Origin: Entonaema liquescens
Lineage: Eukaryota; Ascomycota; Sordariomycetes; Xylariales; Xylariaceae
Assembly (NCBI GenBank): GCA_902805475.1
Contig: CADCSX010000002.1
Coordinates: 2,728,001-2,792,000, forward strand
Length of the DNA stretch: 64,000 nucleotides
Reading direction: 5' to 3'
The notes beneath the pieces are model-generated. The model saw nothing but the letters and a program-made list of their open reading frames with translations. It was not told the DNA's origin and did not search any database. Position 1 is the stretch's first letter. Each line of letters starts with the position of its first letter. The translations under genes and the position numbers were made by a program. This document shows positions 36,216 through 48,630 of the stretch, piece by piece.

Positions 36216-36396
36216 TGGACATAATGTACACGCACATATCTCCCGTATCTCCTTGGACCCTTTTTGCATAACTTAGGCATTATCACTTGCACCAACATAG
36301 CAAAGTACAGGATAGGTAAGTCCGTAAGGAGAAGATGTCCGTAAACAGAGTCGTGTAAAGCCGGGGCTAGGGTTATCACGTCAGCGAACAAGCCCG

Positions 36397-36428
36397 TTAT
36401 CTCATTATCTCATTATCTCATTACCTCA
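36397..36428 (+). repeat. 8-bp tandem repeat, four units of TTATCTCA
   Basis: Three exact TTATCTCA units followed by TTACCTCA. Confidence 0.85.
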
Positions 36429-36512
36429 TGTGGATATTTGTCTACGATCGCTATCGAAGATCATCCATTATTGCGACTCAATAACCATCTCGGTAATCGG
36501 GATCTCTGCAAC

Positions 36513-36533
36513 ACGCAATACGCAATACGCAAT
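36513..36533 (+). repeat. 7-bp tandem repeat, three units of ACGCAAT
   Basis: Three exact units, 85 bp after the TTATCTCA array. Confidence 0.8.
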
Positions 36534-36609
36534 ATGTAACGCACAAGCACAAAGTCTTGTTCAATCCGATTCATGTCACAATCGTACATGGCATATTCCA
36601 ACAATACAA

Positions 36610-36619
36610 TACCTAGGTA
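36610..36619. repeat. TACCTAGGTA palindrome copy
   Basis: Exact copy followed immediately by GGTATATA, extending the TAGGTAGGTA pattern. Confidence 0.7.
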
Positions 36620-37040
36620 GGTATATACAATTACATTAGTTATATTATAATACATTAACTAGTTACAATACATATTTCTCACCTTTTGTAAGAGGGAACT
36701 GTCGTAGCCGTAGCCGAGGGAATAGTCCGCGAACAAGTTGCCAGGGTTAGGTTAACTGAATTCCCTTATGTGCGATAACCAGCACAAAAAAGCCAACACT
36801 TTCAAGGCTGCCTGCATATGTATTGTCTCTCCGTAAGTACCCTGCCATCCAGCATCTAAGCAGGCATGACGATCTCCTTGCATGCAGCAGAGGGACGTGA
36901 AGAGCAAAGCCCGGATTTGTGTCACCACCTGTAACGTGTCTATAGATCCATCCGCCCTACTTACGGCACATCCTGGATACACATCCATACCTTTTTCATG
37001 TGGTTAGGTATGGGGAGGAAATGGTTGGCCTTGTTGTAAA

Positions 37041-37098
37041 TGTATGTAAGTGTAAGTGCAAGTATAAGTGTAAGTATAGACATGTAAGTGTGTAAGTA
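37041..37098 (+). repeat. imperfect GTAAGT/GTATGT tract
   Basis: About ten 6-bp units of the form GTAAGT with single-base variants. The units resemble splice donors, but no coding frame accompanies them. Confidence 0.75.
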
Positions 37099-37705
37099 TC
37101 CTGCTGGTGTGTTGGCAAGTACCAAACTACTCAACTACCCAACAACCAAAATACCACAAAAGTATCCAAAGTCTCAACTTGTATGGACAAACCACATAGT
37201 TTAGTCATCCTATGAGATGTCAAATGTCGAATGTCGAGTGCATGCAATCGACTAGCTAGCATGCTTAGTTTCCCCTTAGCACAACCAGTCAAGAGACAGT
37301 ATTAAGCCCTCTCTCCCCATAATCTTCGGCCTTGTCCTAAGGTTGATAACTAGTTCAAGTGACATGCAGCTCCCGGATGATTCACACGGCCGTTTCGAAT
37401 CAGAAAAAAAAAAACCACCGATGAATCAGCGTCGCTTTCAACCCCGCCGACCGTCCCCTCCTTTACCACCGTCGTGTCCCGCCAGCCCGCCAATTCGCAA
37501 AGCCTCACCGCTTCCTTTACAGTAGCGTTAAGTGGCCAAGCCAGGCCGTTTGTGTGGCTGCTCCGCAATGGCCCCCTTTACGTTCTGGCGGTCGACGAGT
37601 GGGTTGATACATTAGGTAGTAAAACGTACCTAGTTAATATGTATGCGCAACGATGGCAGACTTGAACTAACATGGCCTTAACAACTTACTTACTTACTTG
37701 TCTTG

Positions 37706-37725
37706 TCATGTCATGTCATGTCATG
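37706..37725 (+). repeat. 5-bp tandem repeat, four units of TCATG
   Basis: Four exact TCATG units flanked by diverged TCTTG and TCGAC, just after a CTTA-repeat tract. Confidence 0.8.
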
Positions 37726-37865
37726 TCGACTAGGGGCCAATTCCCATCGTAGTACATCCATGACCATGAGCCCGTCCTTGTCTAAGCCTACTATGCTATA
37801 GGCAGGCTATACCACTACATAACACATAACTAATACACATATGTGCGTTAACTAAAGCTATTGCT

Positions 37866-37900
37866 CACGTATCACGTATCACGTATCACGTATCACGTAT
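37866..37900 (+). repeat. 7-bp tandem repeat, five exact units of CACGTAT
   Basis: Five identical units without interruption, each containing the palindromic core ACGT. Confidence 0.9.
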
Positions 37901-40900
37901 CCATCACCGTATCCGCGATACCTGGTCCGACCCGAAAACCCCAACCAACCCTAATCCGCAAAGTTCGCAATAGCGCGATTGGCAATATCTTCACCGAATG
38001 CTCTAAACATGGTTTCATCCAGTCAACGTAGCAAGGGGGCAGATCTATGGGTCACGGGAAGATCTCCCTTTAAGGGTCCTAAGGTTAATTAATTAATTGT
38101 CTTTTTTGTCTCGGGGTCATTGCTTAATTACCTATCCCCTTCTTGCATACCGACTTATGTAAGTAGATCATGAGATTGTGTGCATCTAGATTCCTTGTAA
38201 CTAGTGTGTAATTGACACTATACGCAACTATATCGTGTTTGATTGATGTTTGTTACCTTCAATATAAGATAGCGAGATGTGCGACGGTTTCTCAATGGAC
38301 AATCCATGAAATAGTTTCTGTCAGATAGTCAGAATTCAATCAGAATGTCATATCGGCGATTACGGTCTGCCGATAATGGTCTCATTGATCATAATGACAA
38401 TAACTACAATCATACAGCTTATACAACGTGTAATACCAACGGGTGCGACGTCGAGAAATCCGATATACAAAAATCATATGTTCGTATGTCGAGAATGGCG
38501 AAAGGCTGCGAACATTGTAGACATCGTGATTTGGAGTACTGTAAAGCTGCAAAGTCGGGGTTTGAAAGCAAACAACAAGAGCACCATCTTCGCGATCTGA
38601 CCTGCCTAGCGGATCAATATATTGTAAAGTAGGTAGGTAGTCTTAGCGGAAAGAAGCAGTGGGCTCTCTTCTACGGGCAGCATAGAAACATGCACGGTCA
38701 TCATCATCTTCAAAGGGGAGCCAGTAAGATAGCTCGATGAAACCTAACCCGCGGCGATAGTAACGATAGTGAATCGCTATAACTGGCCATCTGCCCAAAC
38801 CGCCGCCCCATCTATGAAGAGAGCGGTGACAGGCGTTGAAGCTGACCGCAGATTTGGGTTACCTAGTATGCGGGAGAGCAGGGATGTCAAGGCGTGGCCG
38901 TGCGTTAACGGCAACCTCCCTCTCGATAGTAGCAAGCTCTGTATTATCTCAGCATCGTCATCAAAAGTATCAAGTGAGGTTCGCGCTTCTCCGCTGCCTT
39001 TCCTCTTCAGGGAACACGGGGATTGAGCTACTGCATTGTGTCAGATTATCTTCATTCCAATTTACCGGTTCACCAGAATTGATAGGACAATCGGCATCGG
39101 GGAACGAATAAACCAAGCCGCGTTATGAACGCCTCTTCGCTAAACAGCTCCCCCCAAGAATGCCCATTATCCCAGAGGGGCGGCTCTTGACGGTGTAGGG
39201 CTGGCTGGTCTGGCCTGGCTCCCGGTTGCCAATTCGTCCCCAGCCGGATGCGAGGAAAGCATATCCGTTTAAGACATTAGATTAAGATTTGATGGCTCAG
39301 CTTAGTAGGGGTCCATCATATTATCTTAGTATCTTAGGTATGTACCTTTTTTCTTCTTCGTAGGTATTTCTCTCTCCTTGGCTATGAACGATACATCTCC
39401 GAATTGCCTATTACATATCTTTTAGATACCCGTCTTTTCGTCGGCCTTCAGACGATCTAGACCCTGCAGATAATAGAAGAGAAGATACCACGTAGCGTCC
39501 GGAAAGGGAGATTGAGCACGAATTGAGTGCTCCGTGCCCCGTGCTCCGCGTTTCGTAACGATGCGGTATCAAGCGATCCGCAGTTCAAAACCATGGCACG
39601 ACTTAGATTCGGAATGCTTCAAACTAGTAGCTGAATAGCTTAACCTAGTCATCGCCGACGATTCACAGAAAAATTATACGAAAAGAAATAAGAAAAAGAA
39701 AAAAATAATAAAACCCACTTAATTCTTTTTCAGCCAGCACGGTAAACGAGATTGTGGGGAGTGTCACAGACAAGCTCAGCCCCCAAAAATCAGTTCCGCC
39801 TGAAGATCGCGGCAGAAGTTGATTGGGTGATGAACGGCCGCTGCCTTCTGGTCCTCCACTGGTTGCGGGAAACCCAGACAGTTGGGACTAAGAGTTAAGT
39901 TTTAAAGTACCTTGAGACTTTCACTTTAAAGGTGAAAACTAGGCTAGTTTGAGATTAGACTAACGGTATCTAACGCCGGTGGATCTAAGATAATCACCCG
40001 ACGACCCGACATCAAGGTCACGCTTAACTTCACTTAAACCTACTTACATTACCTAATCAATGCCATTTATACCTAACAAGGAACACCCCCCACACATTGA
40101 AACGAGACCGAGAAATGGGCGCCAAGCCGCAGATAATCAACCAGCCGGAAGGGAGAGCCTTGTCTTATTCTTGCCTTAAGTACCTACTTTACTACTACTG
40201 CCTTGGTGGTGAGTAATTAGTGATGAGTAATTACTAGCAAGAAGAAACGTAGGAGGCTTTTCGCGATCCCCTGTCCGAATCAGGCCAGGGTAGGCGAGAG
40301 CTACCTTGCAACTCTCCAAAATTCCCTTTACGTGCGTAGCGTAGCTCTCGTAACTTAACTTAACCCAACCTAGGCAAAACCAAGACTTTTTTTTTTTTCT
40401 TGTTCCAATGATCAATAACAATATCCTCCATTCCGGCACCCGTCGGACTTTATGGCTTTAATGTTAATTTCCCCTTTCTACTTTCCTTACCTCCCCCGTT
40501 CCTAACCTGGGGTCTTGGGAGGTAAACCTTACGAACCCAACATTCTTTTTCGCTAAATTTGACCTTTAATCATCATCCTATGAATTTTCTTTGTTTCGAT
40601 AAGTCAAGGGTCTCCGTCAAACCTCGGACTTTTTCGCGGTTAATCAAGCCGGCTAGCTAGCTTTGGGCTTCAGACCTGGCGAGGCTCGGGATCCGGCACT
40701 AAGGCGGGGTTTATATTCGCACCGAGTCCTTTTTTTGTTAGTTAGCGGCAAGAAGGAATAATATCAACAATAATAATAGTAAGTAGGAAGAAAATTCCTT
40801 AGGGTTCGATTACTACTAGTAGGAATTAAAAGCCTTGCCGATGAGTTAGTAAGATCCGCTCCCACCCTCGGCATCTTATTAAACCTGATAATAAATCAAG

Positions 40901-41658
40901 TTTTTATTACCGGTATCGCGGACGCCGCGGTACCCATTTTGTAGCCGCGGATTCCATGGCACATGACTAAAGAATGATCTGCACTTGGCTTCTGGATTAG
41001 ATCAATCAGATAATCAGTGTACAACTGTCATTCTAGACAGGATGTGATAATGTGATGAGGCCTTGTTCACGAGACAATCAATCACTGGCACGTAGAAGGG
41101 ACTATACAGTTTTGACTAATTATCTTTTTTTATTTTGATTGATGGGCTTATAGCTTGCATATGCAGCTGTTCTAGCCTTCGCTATGTAAATGAGATTTAG
41201 ATGCAGCGAGGCCTTTCGTGTTCCACTCAACCTTTGAGATTCAATCCGATATCTGCGCAAAAATCATTATTTTTTTTTGCGTGGGTTGAAAACCAGGGAG
41301 CGAAACAAAGCCCCGCCTTATAGCCAAAATGTTTACCGCTTTCGGTAACATGCTTTCGATAGTCCTCCAATAGAAAAATAACTGATGAGCGGTGACATCT
41401 CCTCCCGCTAAGAGCCAAGCCTGGTTTCTAGGCTGCTGCGGTAATACCCGATACTATCCTCCTCCATGATACCATAGTAAGACAGAAAAGGAAAATCAAA
41501 TGAAGTCGCTTGCGCTTGTAAAATGCCATGCCGCTATTGGTATTTTAAAACGCCGCCCAGATGCAGATAAATAAAGCACACTATGTTAACCAGACCCTAT
41601 GCTGATACAAATTATTAAGACGAAGAGGAAGAGAGATGAGATGAGATGCAATGCTTCT

Positions 41659-42459
41659 TTAATACACCGATATCGTAGATACTATTCGTGTTGGATTTCG
41701 CGGCGGTAAGTAGTATCCTTCGCTGTAGAAGTCGCTCTTGTTATCCTCTTCGTCTTCTTGTCTCGAGTCCAGGTACTTGGTTGTGACTGTGCTCTCATTC
41801 TGCTTTTCTGAGAATGTAGGTATTGATGATGCTGGCGGCGACGGAGGCATAGCCTCGTCTTCTGATGAGTCCGAGTCGTGCTCGAGCTCGGGTGGTGATG
41901 TAATAGAGTGGGAGGGTGATCGAGTAAGGGATAAAGCGTCGTAGTCTTCGTCGTCGTCCTCGAAGTCGTCCTCATCCTCATCCATTAGATGTAGTTGAGG
42001 AGATTGCGGCGGTAGTATTGTGTGAGAAGCTATCCGTCGTAGTGGTAGTGCATCTGCCATCTCCACGTCCTCGTCCTCTTCGTCACTGTCGCTGTCCGAG
42101 TCGGACGAGTCGGCCTCCCAGTCATCCTCCTCGGTGTTGTCGGCCCATTGTACGTGCCTCTCTTCCGTCTTAGGTGTGGCTCCCCGGACGGATTGATTGA
42201 ACCAGCTCTCTTGTTCCCGCTCGGCTTCGGCAAGGTCGAGCATCAAGGAGTCTAGCAGGTTGGCGTGACCGACCAGAAGTCGGAGGTTGTGGTCGGGGCG
42301 GGCAGCCTCGTTGGAAAGCTTAGCCCGAGCCTTGTGGGCAAGGAAGTATGTCTGGGTAATGGACATGGTCTTCTTCCTCGACAGTGGTGACGATGTGGGT
42401 TGTGGGTGTAAAGGGTGAGTAGGAGAGTGGAAAGGTGACGGTGAGGTTGCTGAAACCAT
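41659..42459 (-). CDS. conserved-looking acidic hypothetical protein
   Basis: Function not recognised. An intact single exon of 266 residues starts at 42459 (CAAAATGG context). An in-frame ATG at 42366 begins MSITQTYFLAHKARAKL and may be the true start, because the segment before it is low-complexity Ser/Pro/His. Residues about 32-95 form a helical block (TYFLAHKARAKLSNEAARP, LRLLVGHANLLDSLMLDLAEAE, ESWFNQSVRG) that looks like the conserved core of an uncharacterised ascomycete family. The rest is disordered and very acidic, with several Asp/Ser/Glu runs that resemble casein-kinase-2 sites, and ends IVSTISVY. No signal peptide or membrane span. Gene-free DNA lies on both sides. Confidence 0.72.
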   Translation of the reverse strand: MVSATSPSPFHSPTHPLHPQPTSSPLSRKKTMSITQTYFLAHKARAKLSNEAARPDHNLRLLVGHANLLDSLMLDLAEAEREQESWFNQSVRGATPKTEERHVQWADNTEEDDWEADSSDSDSDSDEEDEDVEMADALPLRRIASHTILPPQSPQLHLMDEDEDDFEDDDEDYDALSLTRSPSHSITSPPELEHDSDSSEDEAMPPSPPASSIPTFSEKQNESTVTTKYLDSRQEDEEDNKSDFYSEGYYLPPRNPTRIVSTISVY

Positions 42460-45400
42460 TTTGTATTATGTGAGTTGGTAATATGTCTGTGCTTGTTTCT
42501 GCCTTTAGATATGGTGCAATAGGTAGCAATTATGATTTTTTTTTGTTGTGTTGTGTGAGTCAGGCACCGATTTCCGGCCAAGGGTAAGAGCAATGACCAA
42601 ACAGCGAGTCCTTGTCTTTTATGTTCAAGTTGCGATGGTTTGAACTTTTTCGACAGGGGTGTGGGGCGTAATAGTTGTCCGCGTTGGGTGGATGGAGTGG
42701 CCGGGGTGTGGTACCTTACCATATACAAAGATACAATGGTACCAAGGTACGTGTACCCTACCGACCGCTGTTGTGGAATTTCGAGGCTTGCGGTGTGGAG
42801 TTGCAGGTGTTGCGTTGGAAGGGCGCCGTGCCTGTTGTAATATCTGTGTAATATCCAGGTAAAGCAAATTCAACCACTGTGCTGCAGACAGGTAATATTG
42901 AATCTGGGCCGTGCCACGATCTCGAGATCTCAAGCTATTGGAATACTTCCTTGATACGTCCTTAATAGATTGATAGTTCTGGGATAGATTGCTTTCTCTC
43001 GTCTTCGTTTTACTTTGTTTGCCTTGTTGCTTTCTAAGGTGGTTATCGAGTGGAAGATGTTGTTGTTGATAAGACTTATAAAAGGCTGGGTTGGGTTGTC
43101 CGGGACGTAGACGGGAAGGGGGAACAGGAGCTTCTTTTGTAATGTCCGCTGACTTGATCGTATGGGGTGTTCGTTATTCCAAACGATAGGTGTACAAACG
43201 GATCGAGTTGTTAATAAATGCCCATACCTTTTAACCACGATGGGGTTACGGATGGACTTTTGGTCTCGGGCTTAAACGGATTGGCGGGGGGTTCGGATCA
43301 TTCGTAATGAGCGCGCGTGGCAGTACAAGGCCCTGGTTACTTAAGGTATCTACTCGAAGGTACCTTGGCCTTACAATCGTAGATATCGGTACGTACCAAG
43401 GTACGGTACTTGACAACGATACAACGATACATGAAAAAGTAGCCCCAGGCAGCGCCAATCTACCCCTGTCGCTCTTACGCAAATGCGAGAGCTGCGATGC
43501 ACGTAAGGTTGCTCCTTCACCGCAACAAAGTACCCGTACCGCTCCCACCAATATGCCTACACTTATGCGTACGAGTCGGGCCAAGAGCCTAGGCTGCTTG
43601 CACAAGATATCGATTCGCAGTTACCTAACTTCGCCGACCGCTCCTAAGGCTTGCTTAAGTCATAAGCCCGCTTCCGTATCCCACATAGCAACGCACTAGG
43701 GTAATATTTTTTTGTTATCTTTTTTTACCTCCTAATCGTTAGCTCCGTCTATCTACATTATCTACATCAACTACGTGTTATGTGCAGCCGCTAGGTCATC
43801 GGTCATCGGAGTCAAGAAGTTAAAGTAGTCAGTCATTTGCGAACAGGCGGACAAGCGGACAGGGATAGAATGCGACGGTAACTGCGTATACTAAGGTCTT
43901 ATATTGAAAGTTGCCTGTCCACCTGGAAAGTCGGGATTGACTGCTGACCGGATTGTGGCTCTGCCGTGACACCGCACGTATTACGAGCTCTACCTCTCAC
44001 TTATCTACTATGTTATTCTATTACTCGCTCTCGCATTTCCAATCCCATCCGCTTACATAGTACAAGAAATCCCGGGATTGATAGTCTCGAGCAACCCGTT
44101 CATAATTATGACATCAAAATGGAACCGCATAATAATGCTCATTGCACAACTCAATACTATCGTTGCAACATATTGCAACATGCACAAGAGTCAGAAGTGA
44201 CTTAACACGCTAATTCTCAATTGATCATTATAAATTTTCTACGTGTTACCAATGAGTACTATGGAATGTGTGGAATGTGTTGCTTACGAATCGGATCTGT
44301 GTCGGGATTGCTGAGCAATACATCCATTTGCAACACATAATCCGACTATCTATCGTCAAGGATCGAATAGTCGGGTCTGGGGAAAATCAAAGTTTGCTTT
44401 AACGATTAATAATAACGGCGCATTTGAACTACTAGTGATGCATAACCCATGAAAAGGTATAATTCATAACGCCGAGTCGGAAACAAGAATTCGGAGGTAT
44501 TTGTGTGTTTTTTTTTCTTTTGGGTTTTCAAGCTTAGGTCAATACTACTAATTAACAACATCCATAAAAACTAATAACTACCTAATAACTAGCATGATTC
44601 ATCAGCTTCATATTAGATAATACAACTCTAGTTACCAAATGAGTAATCCATCATGATCTTGGTTACATTCACAGCGGCATAATAGGTATATAATTCTTTC
44701 ATCGACAAGCCACAACAACAGCCCTCTGACTCTTCCCCGTCGACGCTGACACGGCTTGCTAGTAATTCCCCCCAATGTCCGTATATCTCCGCGCATAACA
44801 AATCGCAAGATGAATCGATCGATCACTAAAAAGCACATGCATGAAATAGCAAGCCTAAGTTGAATGGGTTTAAATCTCAAATATTGGCCCAATATCAATG
44901 ACGACATGATATTCGCAAAGCCACTTTGCATAAAATAACAAATCCGCAAAACAACAAGGCAAGGTAATTTAATACAAGGTATGCATTCGCAATCTAATCA
45001 GTCGTCACAAGGATGTTTCATCACAGGACTTAACAAGGAATATATCGGGTTTGAGAGATGTCTTTTATCTTTCCAAACCCGAAGGCATTTTATAACATCT
45101 CGGACCCGTCATAAACCCGCCGACCCGTAGAATCCGCAAGGAAAAAGGATCAATTAGGTTCAACACAAATTACTCAACATTACTCAACTAGGTCAAGCAT
45201 CGCTATGTAGGCTTCTTTCGAAAGCCGTTTGGGCCGCCTTCGGTCGGAAAGCCATATGTGCTGTGCGCGTAAGGCACCTATTATACAACACATCACTCTG
45301 TACATCATACTATAGTAGAATGACCGTAGCAGGTAAAGTGTTTTTTTTATTGCGCTCGGTGAGATCTCGCGACCGAGACGATACACGCGGTCTCTTCCCC

Positions 45401-46622
45401 AGTTGATTTATCTGGGATCGCCCGTCGTCCACATGGCGCAGTTTGCGAAGACGCATGCGACGTAGCTAAACCCTGAGCGTACCCTGATCGCACCCTGAGT
45501 GCTGTATCACGAGGGATTCAGGTACACCCGTTTGCGCACTTGCGTCGTAACCTTTGTTGCGCTTGTTGATTTGTTCATGTGTTGATTAGCAACGGAAGCA
45601 AGGAATAGGTAGGACTTTTTCGCGTCAGAATGACAAACAAGGTAAAGCGATATGATTCATTTCAATGTTGCTTTCGACGTTGCACCCAAAGGGCGACCCT
45701 TCTTTTTAGTTTCCCTTTGTTGATGAGTCGCATACTCGAATTGATTGGGTATCTGGGTTTATTGTACGAGACGAGACATACTTGCATAATGTTAATACAA
45801 GCTGCATTGTACTTTTGATGCAACATCATAAATTAGCTTCGAGAATATTTCCAATTCCGTTGATGTGACGCTGACAATTCTTTTTTACTGCTTGGCCTTC
45901 TCCGGTTGATTGATTTGCGAACTTTCGAAACGACGATGTGGAGAGAAATGATGAGACAAGTACAGTACTTCCACAGTAAGTACCAGCAGAATTAATCAAG
46001 TGACGGAATCTAATGCAATTCCAAAGGCCTTACACTAGCTAGCCCCTGTCAGCTTACATACACCAGCTCCAGCCCCGTAAAGTAGAGTACTTTAAGTACA
46101 AAATACTGCGTATTTGTCAAGGAGGAGCAGGGGTTAGTCGTTGTAGGGCTGAAATTACATTATTATGTAAGTCAGGTACATGTATACGTAGGGGGCCTCC
46201 AAAGAAAGAGTCATGTCGTTGAAAATGATTCGGTTAGGTACCAAGATGTTGGATGTTTGTAAGAGATTGCTTTTCCCCAGGATTTCTCCGTTCAGCTAAA
46301 CCAATGCCAGAAATGTCCTTGGGACTATTTTGCCAATGCCGCCTTTCGCTTCGCCCAACCTTATAGGGACAAGTCGGGACTCATAGCAGAAGGGTTATTG
46401 GTTAGTTAATTGGCGTCATTGGTAACGTAACAATGTTATCTTAGCCAAGATCTCTTGACATTGGCAGACGTTGGCATACGTCTTTTATTTCTCGTACGAG
46501 TCGCTCATACGGACCAATACAATTTCCGGCACAGATATCTAACCCGTTAAACCCCAGATTGCCCAGTCCCGACGAACTCGTAATATAAGGTCTTGTTACG
46601 ATAGGCAGCTATTAACTAACCT

Positions 46623-46632
46623 ACCTAGGTAG
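46623..46632. repeat. TACCTAGGTA palindrome copy
   Basis: Exact copy of the dispersed intergenic palindrome in AT-rich DNA. Confidence 0.7.
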
Positions 46633-48603
46633 TTACGATTGGAAACCATCTAGCTATTCACTGATCATAATTATTAGCTATTAACAAGCTAATAGTGCAC
46701 TTTGACGGGCTAAAATGCAGTACGCTCAGTAATCAGCATAATGCGACATGGACATAACATATTTCCTGTTCCTGCCAAGGCCAAACAATCCTTCCGAGAT
46801 GGGATGGCTCGATGCCGCTAGATCAAGATCCGAGTCCTTAGGAAGAGACGGGACCGGGTCGGAATTTGTCCAAACTCTCCTATATCTCATCATAGCCTGC
46901 CATTCAGCCAGGGACTCGGAAATCCTTGCAAAAGAAAATTCTCCTAACGGACTTGTTCATTGGTCCGGCCTGCTGACAGATTGGTATGCGTCGTCTAAAT
47001 TAATTAGTATTACGGTACCAAAACGGGATTCAAGCATGAGAAACCCGCATAGGGAATTGCTGCGTGTCTAGGGAGGGTTACGGAGAACAATGTTCTCTCG
47101 TACTTCAGCCTTCCAGAAAAGCTTCGAGAAGGCTTCTCTTGCGTGCATACACGTGGTGGGATCTGCAGGAGACTCCGCTTACGTTGAAAGTGCTGCTCGC
47201 GGCTGGAGATAAACCAGCCAGTCAACTCGCAGCATTGACTCTACGATGCGCAGATCTGATACAGCAGCTAACTCGCGAATGTTACCCAATACCCGATTTA
47301 TTCTATGGAAAGGCTGCAAGTCTTTTTGCGTCCATGCCAATAAGCAAAGTAGTCCAACACGAAATCCTTCTAAAAAGGACTACTCGCATCTAACCTCTAT
47401 TCGTTCCTGAAGGGTACCCAATATAGATATCTCATTCCCTTTTCTGGCACAGGCGCAGACCTTCTCCAGCATAGCTACAACGGTAGCAACACTAAAACGA
47501 GAGGGCACTTTGAATCCTTCGGCCTCTGCGTGTACCAACCAATATTACAGGTACCAAAGAGACATACACGCCAATTGGTGAATGATGGCGCGAAGGATTC
47601 ATATGTGCAACCCTCCTTTTGGCGCAGAAAAAACGTGGCATCCAAGGTCCCTGCGTTGCAACCCCAATCGCAAGACTCGGCAGTCCCAATTTCCCCTCTG
47701 ACATCAGCAAGCCACACACCCTCACCAACAATTCCAATTTGGTTTGTGGGGATACTATGAGATGAACTAACAGAACTATCTATGGAGTCTACCACCACCA
47801 AGATGGCAGCTGGAGGAACTCCAAAGACTAACGCATGAGATTGCTGCACCCCTTTCGGATGCAGAGAGTTCCACGCGTAGCTAACCTATCTCCATCGTCG
47901 ATGTTGGATGCATGAGCTCCTTCTGACGCAACCGCAACCGCAGCCTCGCCGGCTTTCCATACAACCGAGAGCCTAGCTCCACGATCGTCGCTATGCAGAC
48001 GAGACATGCGCACGCGCTCGTGGCTTTCTAGCATACTCGCGTGACAATAGGTCAAAAGCCATCGGTTTCACTATCCACTTATGCTATGTGTACATACATA
48101 CGCATATTTCACTTTCTCTCCAACACCGGACTAGCACAAGGTACCACGGTAATAAGCTCAAAGTTGCATGAGGATCGCGATCCGAGCCTAAGCGCCTCGG
48201 GACCTAGGTCATAGGAAGTGGATAGATGAGAAGGAAATCCTGAGAAACATACGCCGTACTATCATATAACTAACTCTATTGATCATTGTTAGGACGCGGA
48301 GCTAACATCTCGCAGCACTGAGCTAAAGTACCTCGTATATTATCATATTTATTGATATCGTTACGTATGTAGCGAGGGACAAACGCCATGGGGGTCAAGC
48401 CAGGGGCCCTAGTCTCTTCGCACGTGGCTAGACGAGAGAGACAGGGGGCCAGAAACCATACAAGACCCTGCAACGCACGCGTGAGATGTTATGTAGCATG
48501 CCTGACTAGGCAGGTATGTTTCTTCTTTATTAGTCGAGTCTATGTACCTCGCCAACGTAGGCTGCTATTGTACTAGTAGGTGAGGAAGTGTAAGCGCTTC
48601 TTT

Positions 48604-48630
48604 GATATGTAATCATAATGATTACATATC
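48604..48630. repeat. perfect 27-bp palindrome
   Basis: Two 13-bp arms (GATATGTAATCAT and its exact reverse complement) separated by a single A. It could form a hairpin or be a dimeric protein-binding site; neither is shown. No gene within 2 kb. Confidence 0.85.

Larger units (their letters stand above)
35028..41658. other. 6.6-kb gene-free stretch rich in short tandem repeats
   Basis: No supported gene. The first part, above 35028, is the IBA57 promoter (with CGTACGTACGTACG near 35083). 36206 and 36610 carry TACCTAGGTA. 36397-37900 contains five unrelated short tandem arrays. Frames of 74-95 codons near 38345-39111 have no recognisable content. 39660-40500 holds A- and T-rich tracts. The DNA is AT-rich with no transposon terminal structures or tRNA seen. 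Confidence 0.45.

Noticed and set aside
37866..37900. Regular CACGTAT units considered as a CRISPR-like array
   Set aside because: Units are contiguous without spacers and the genome is eukaryotic; it is a simple tandem repeat.
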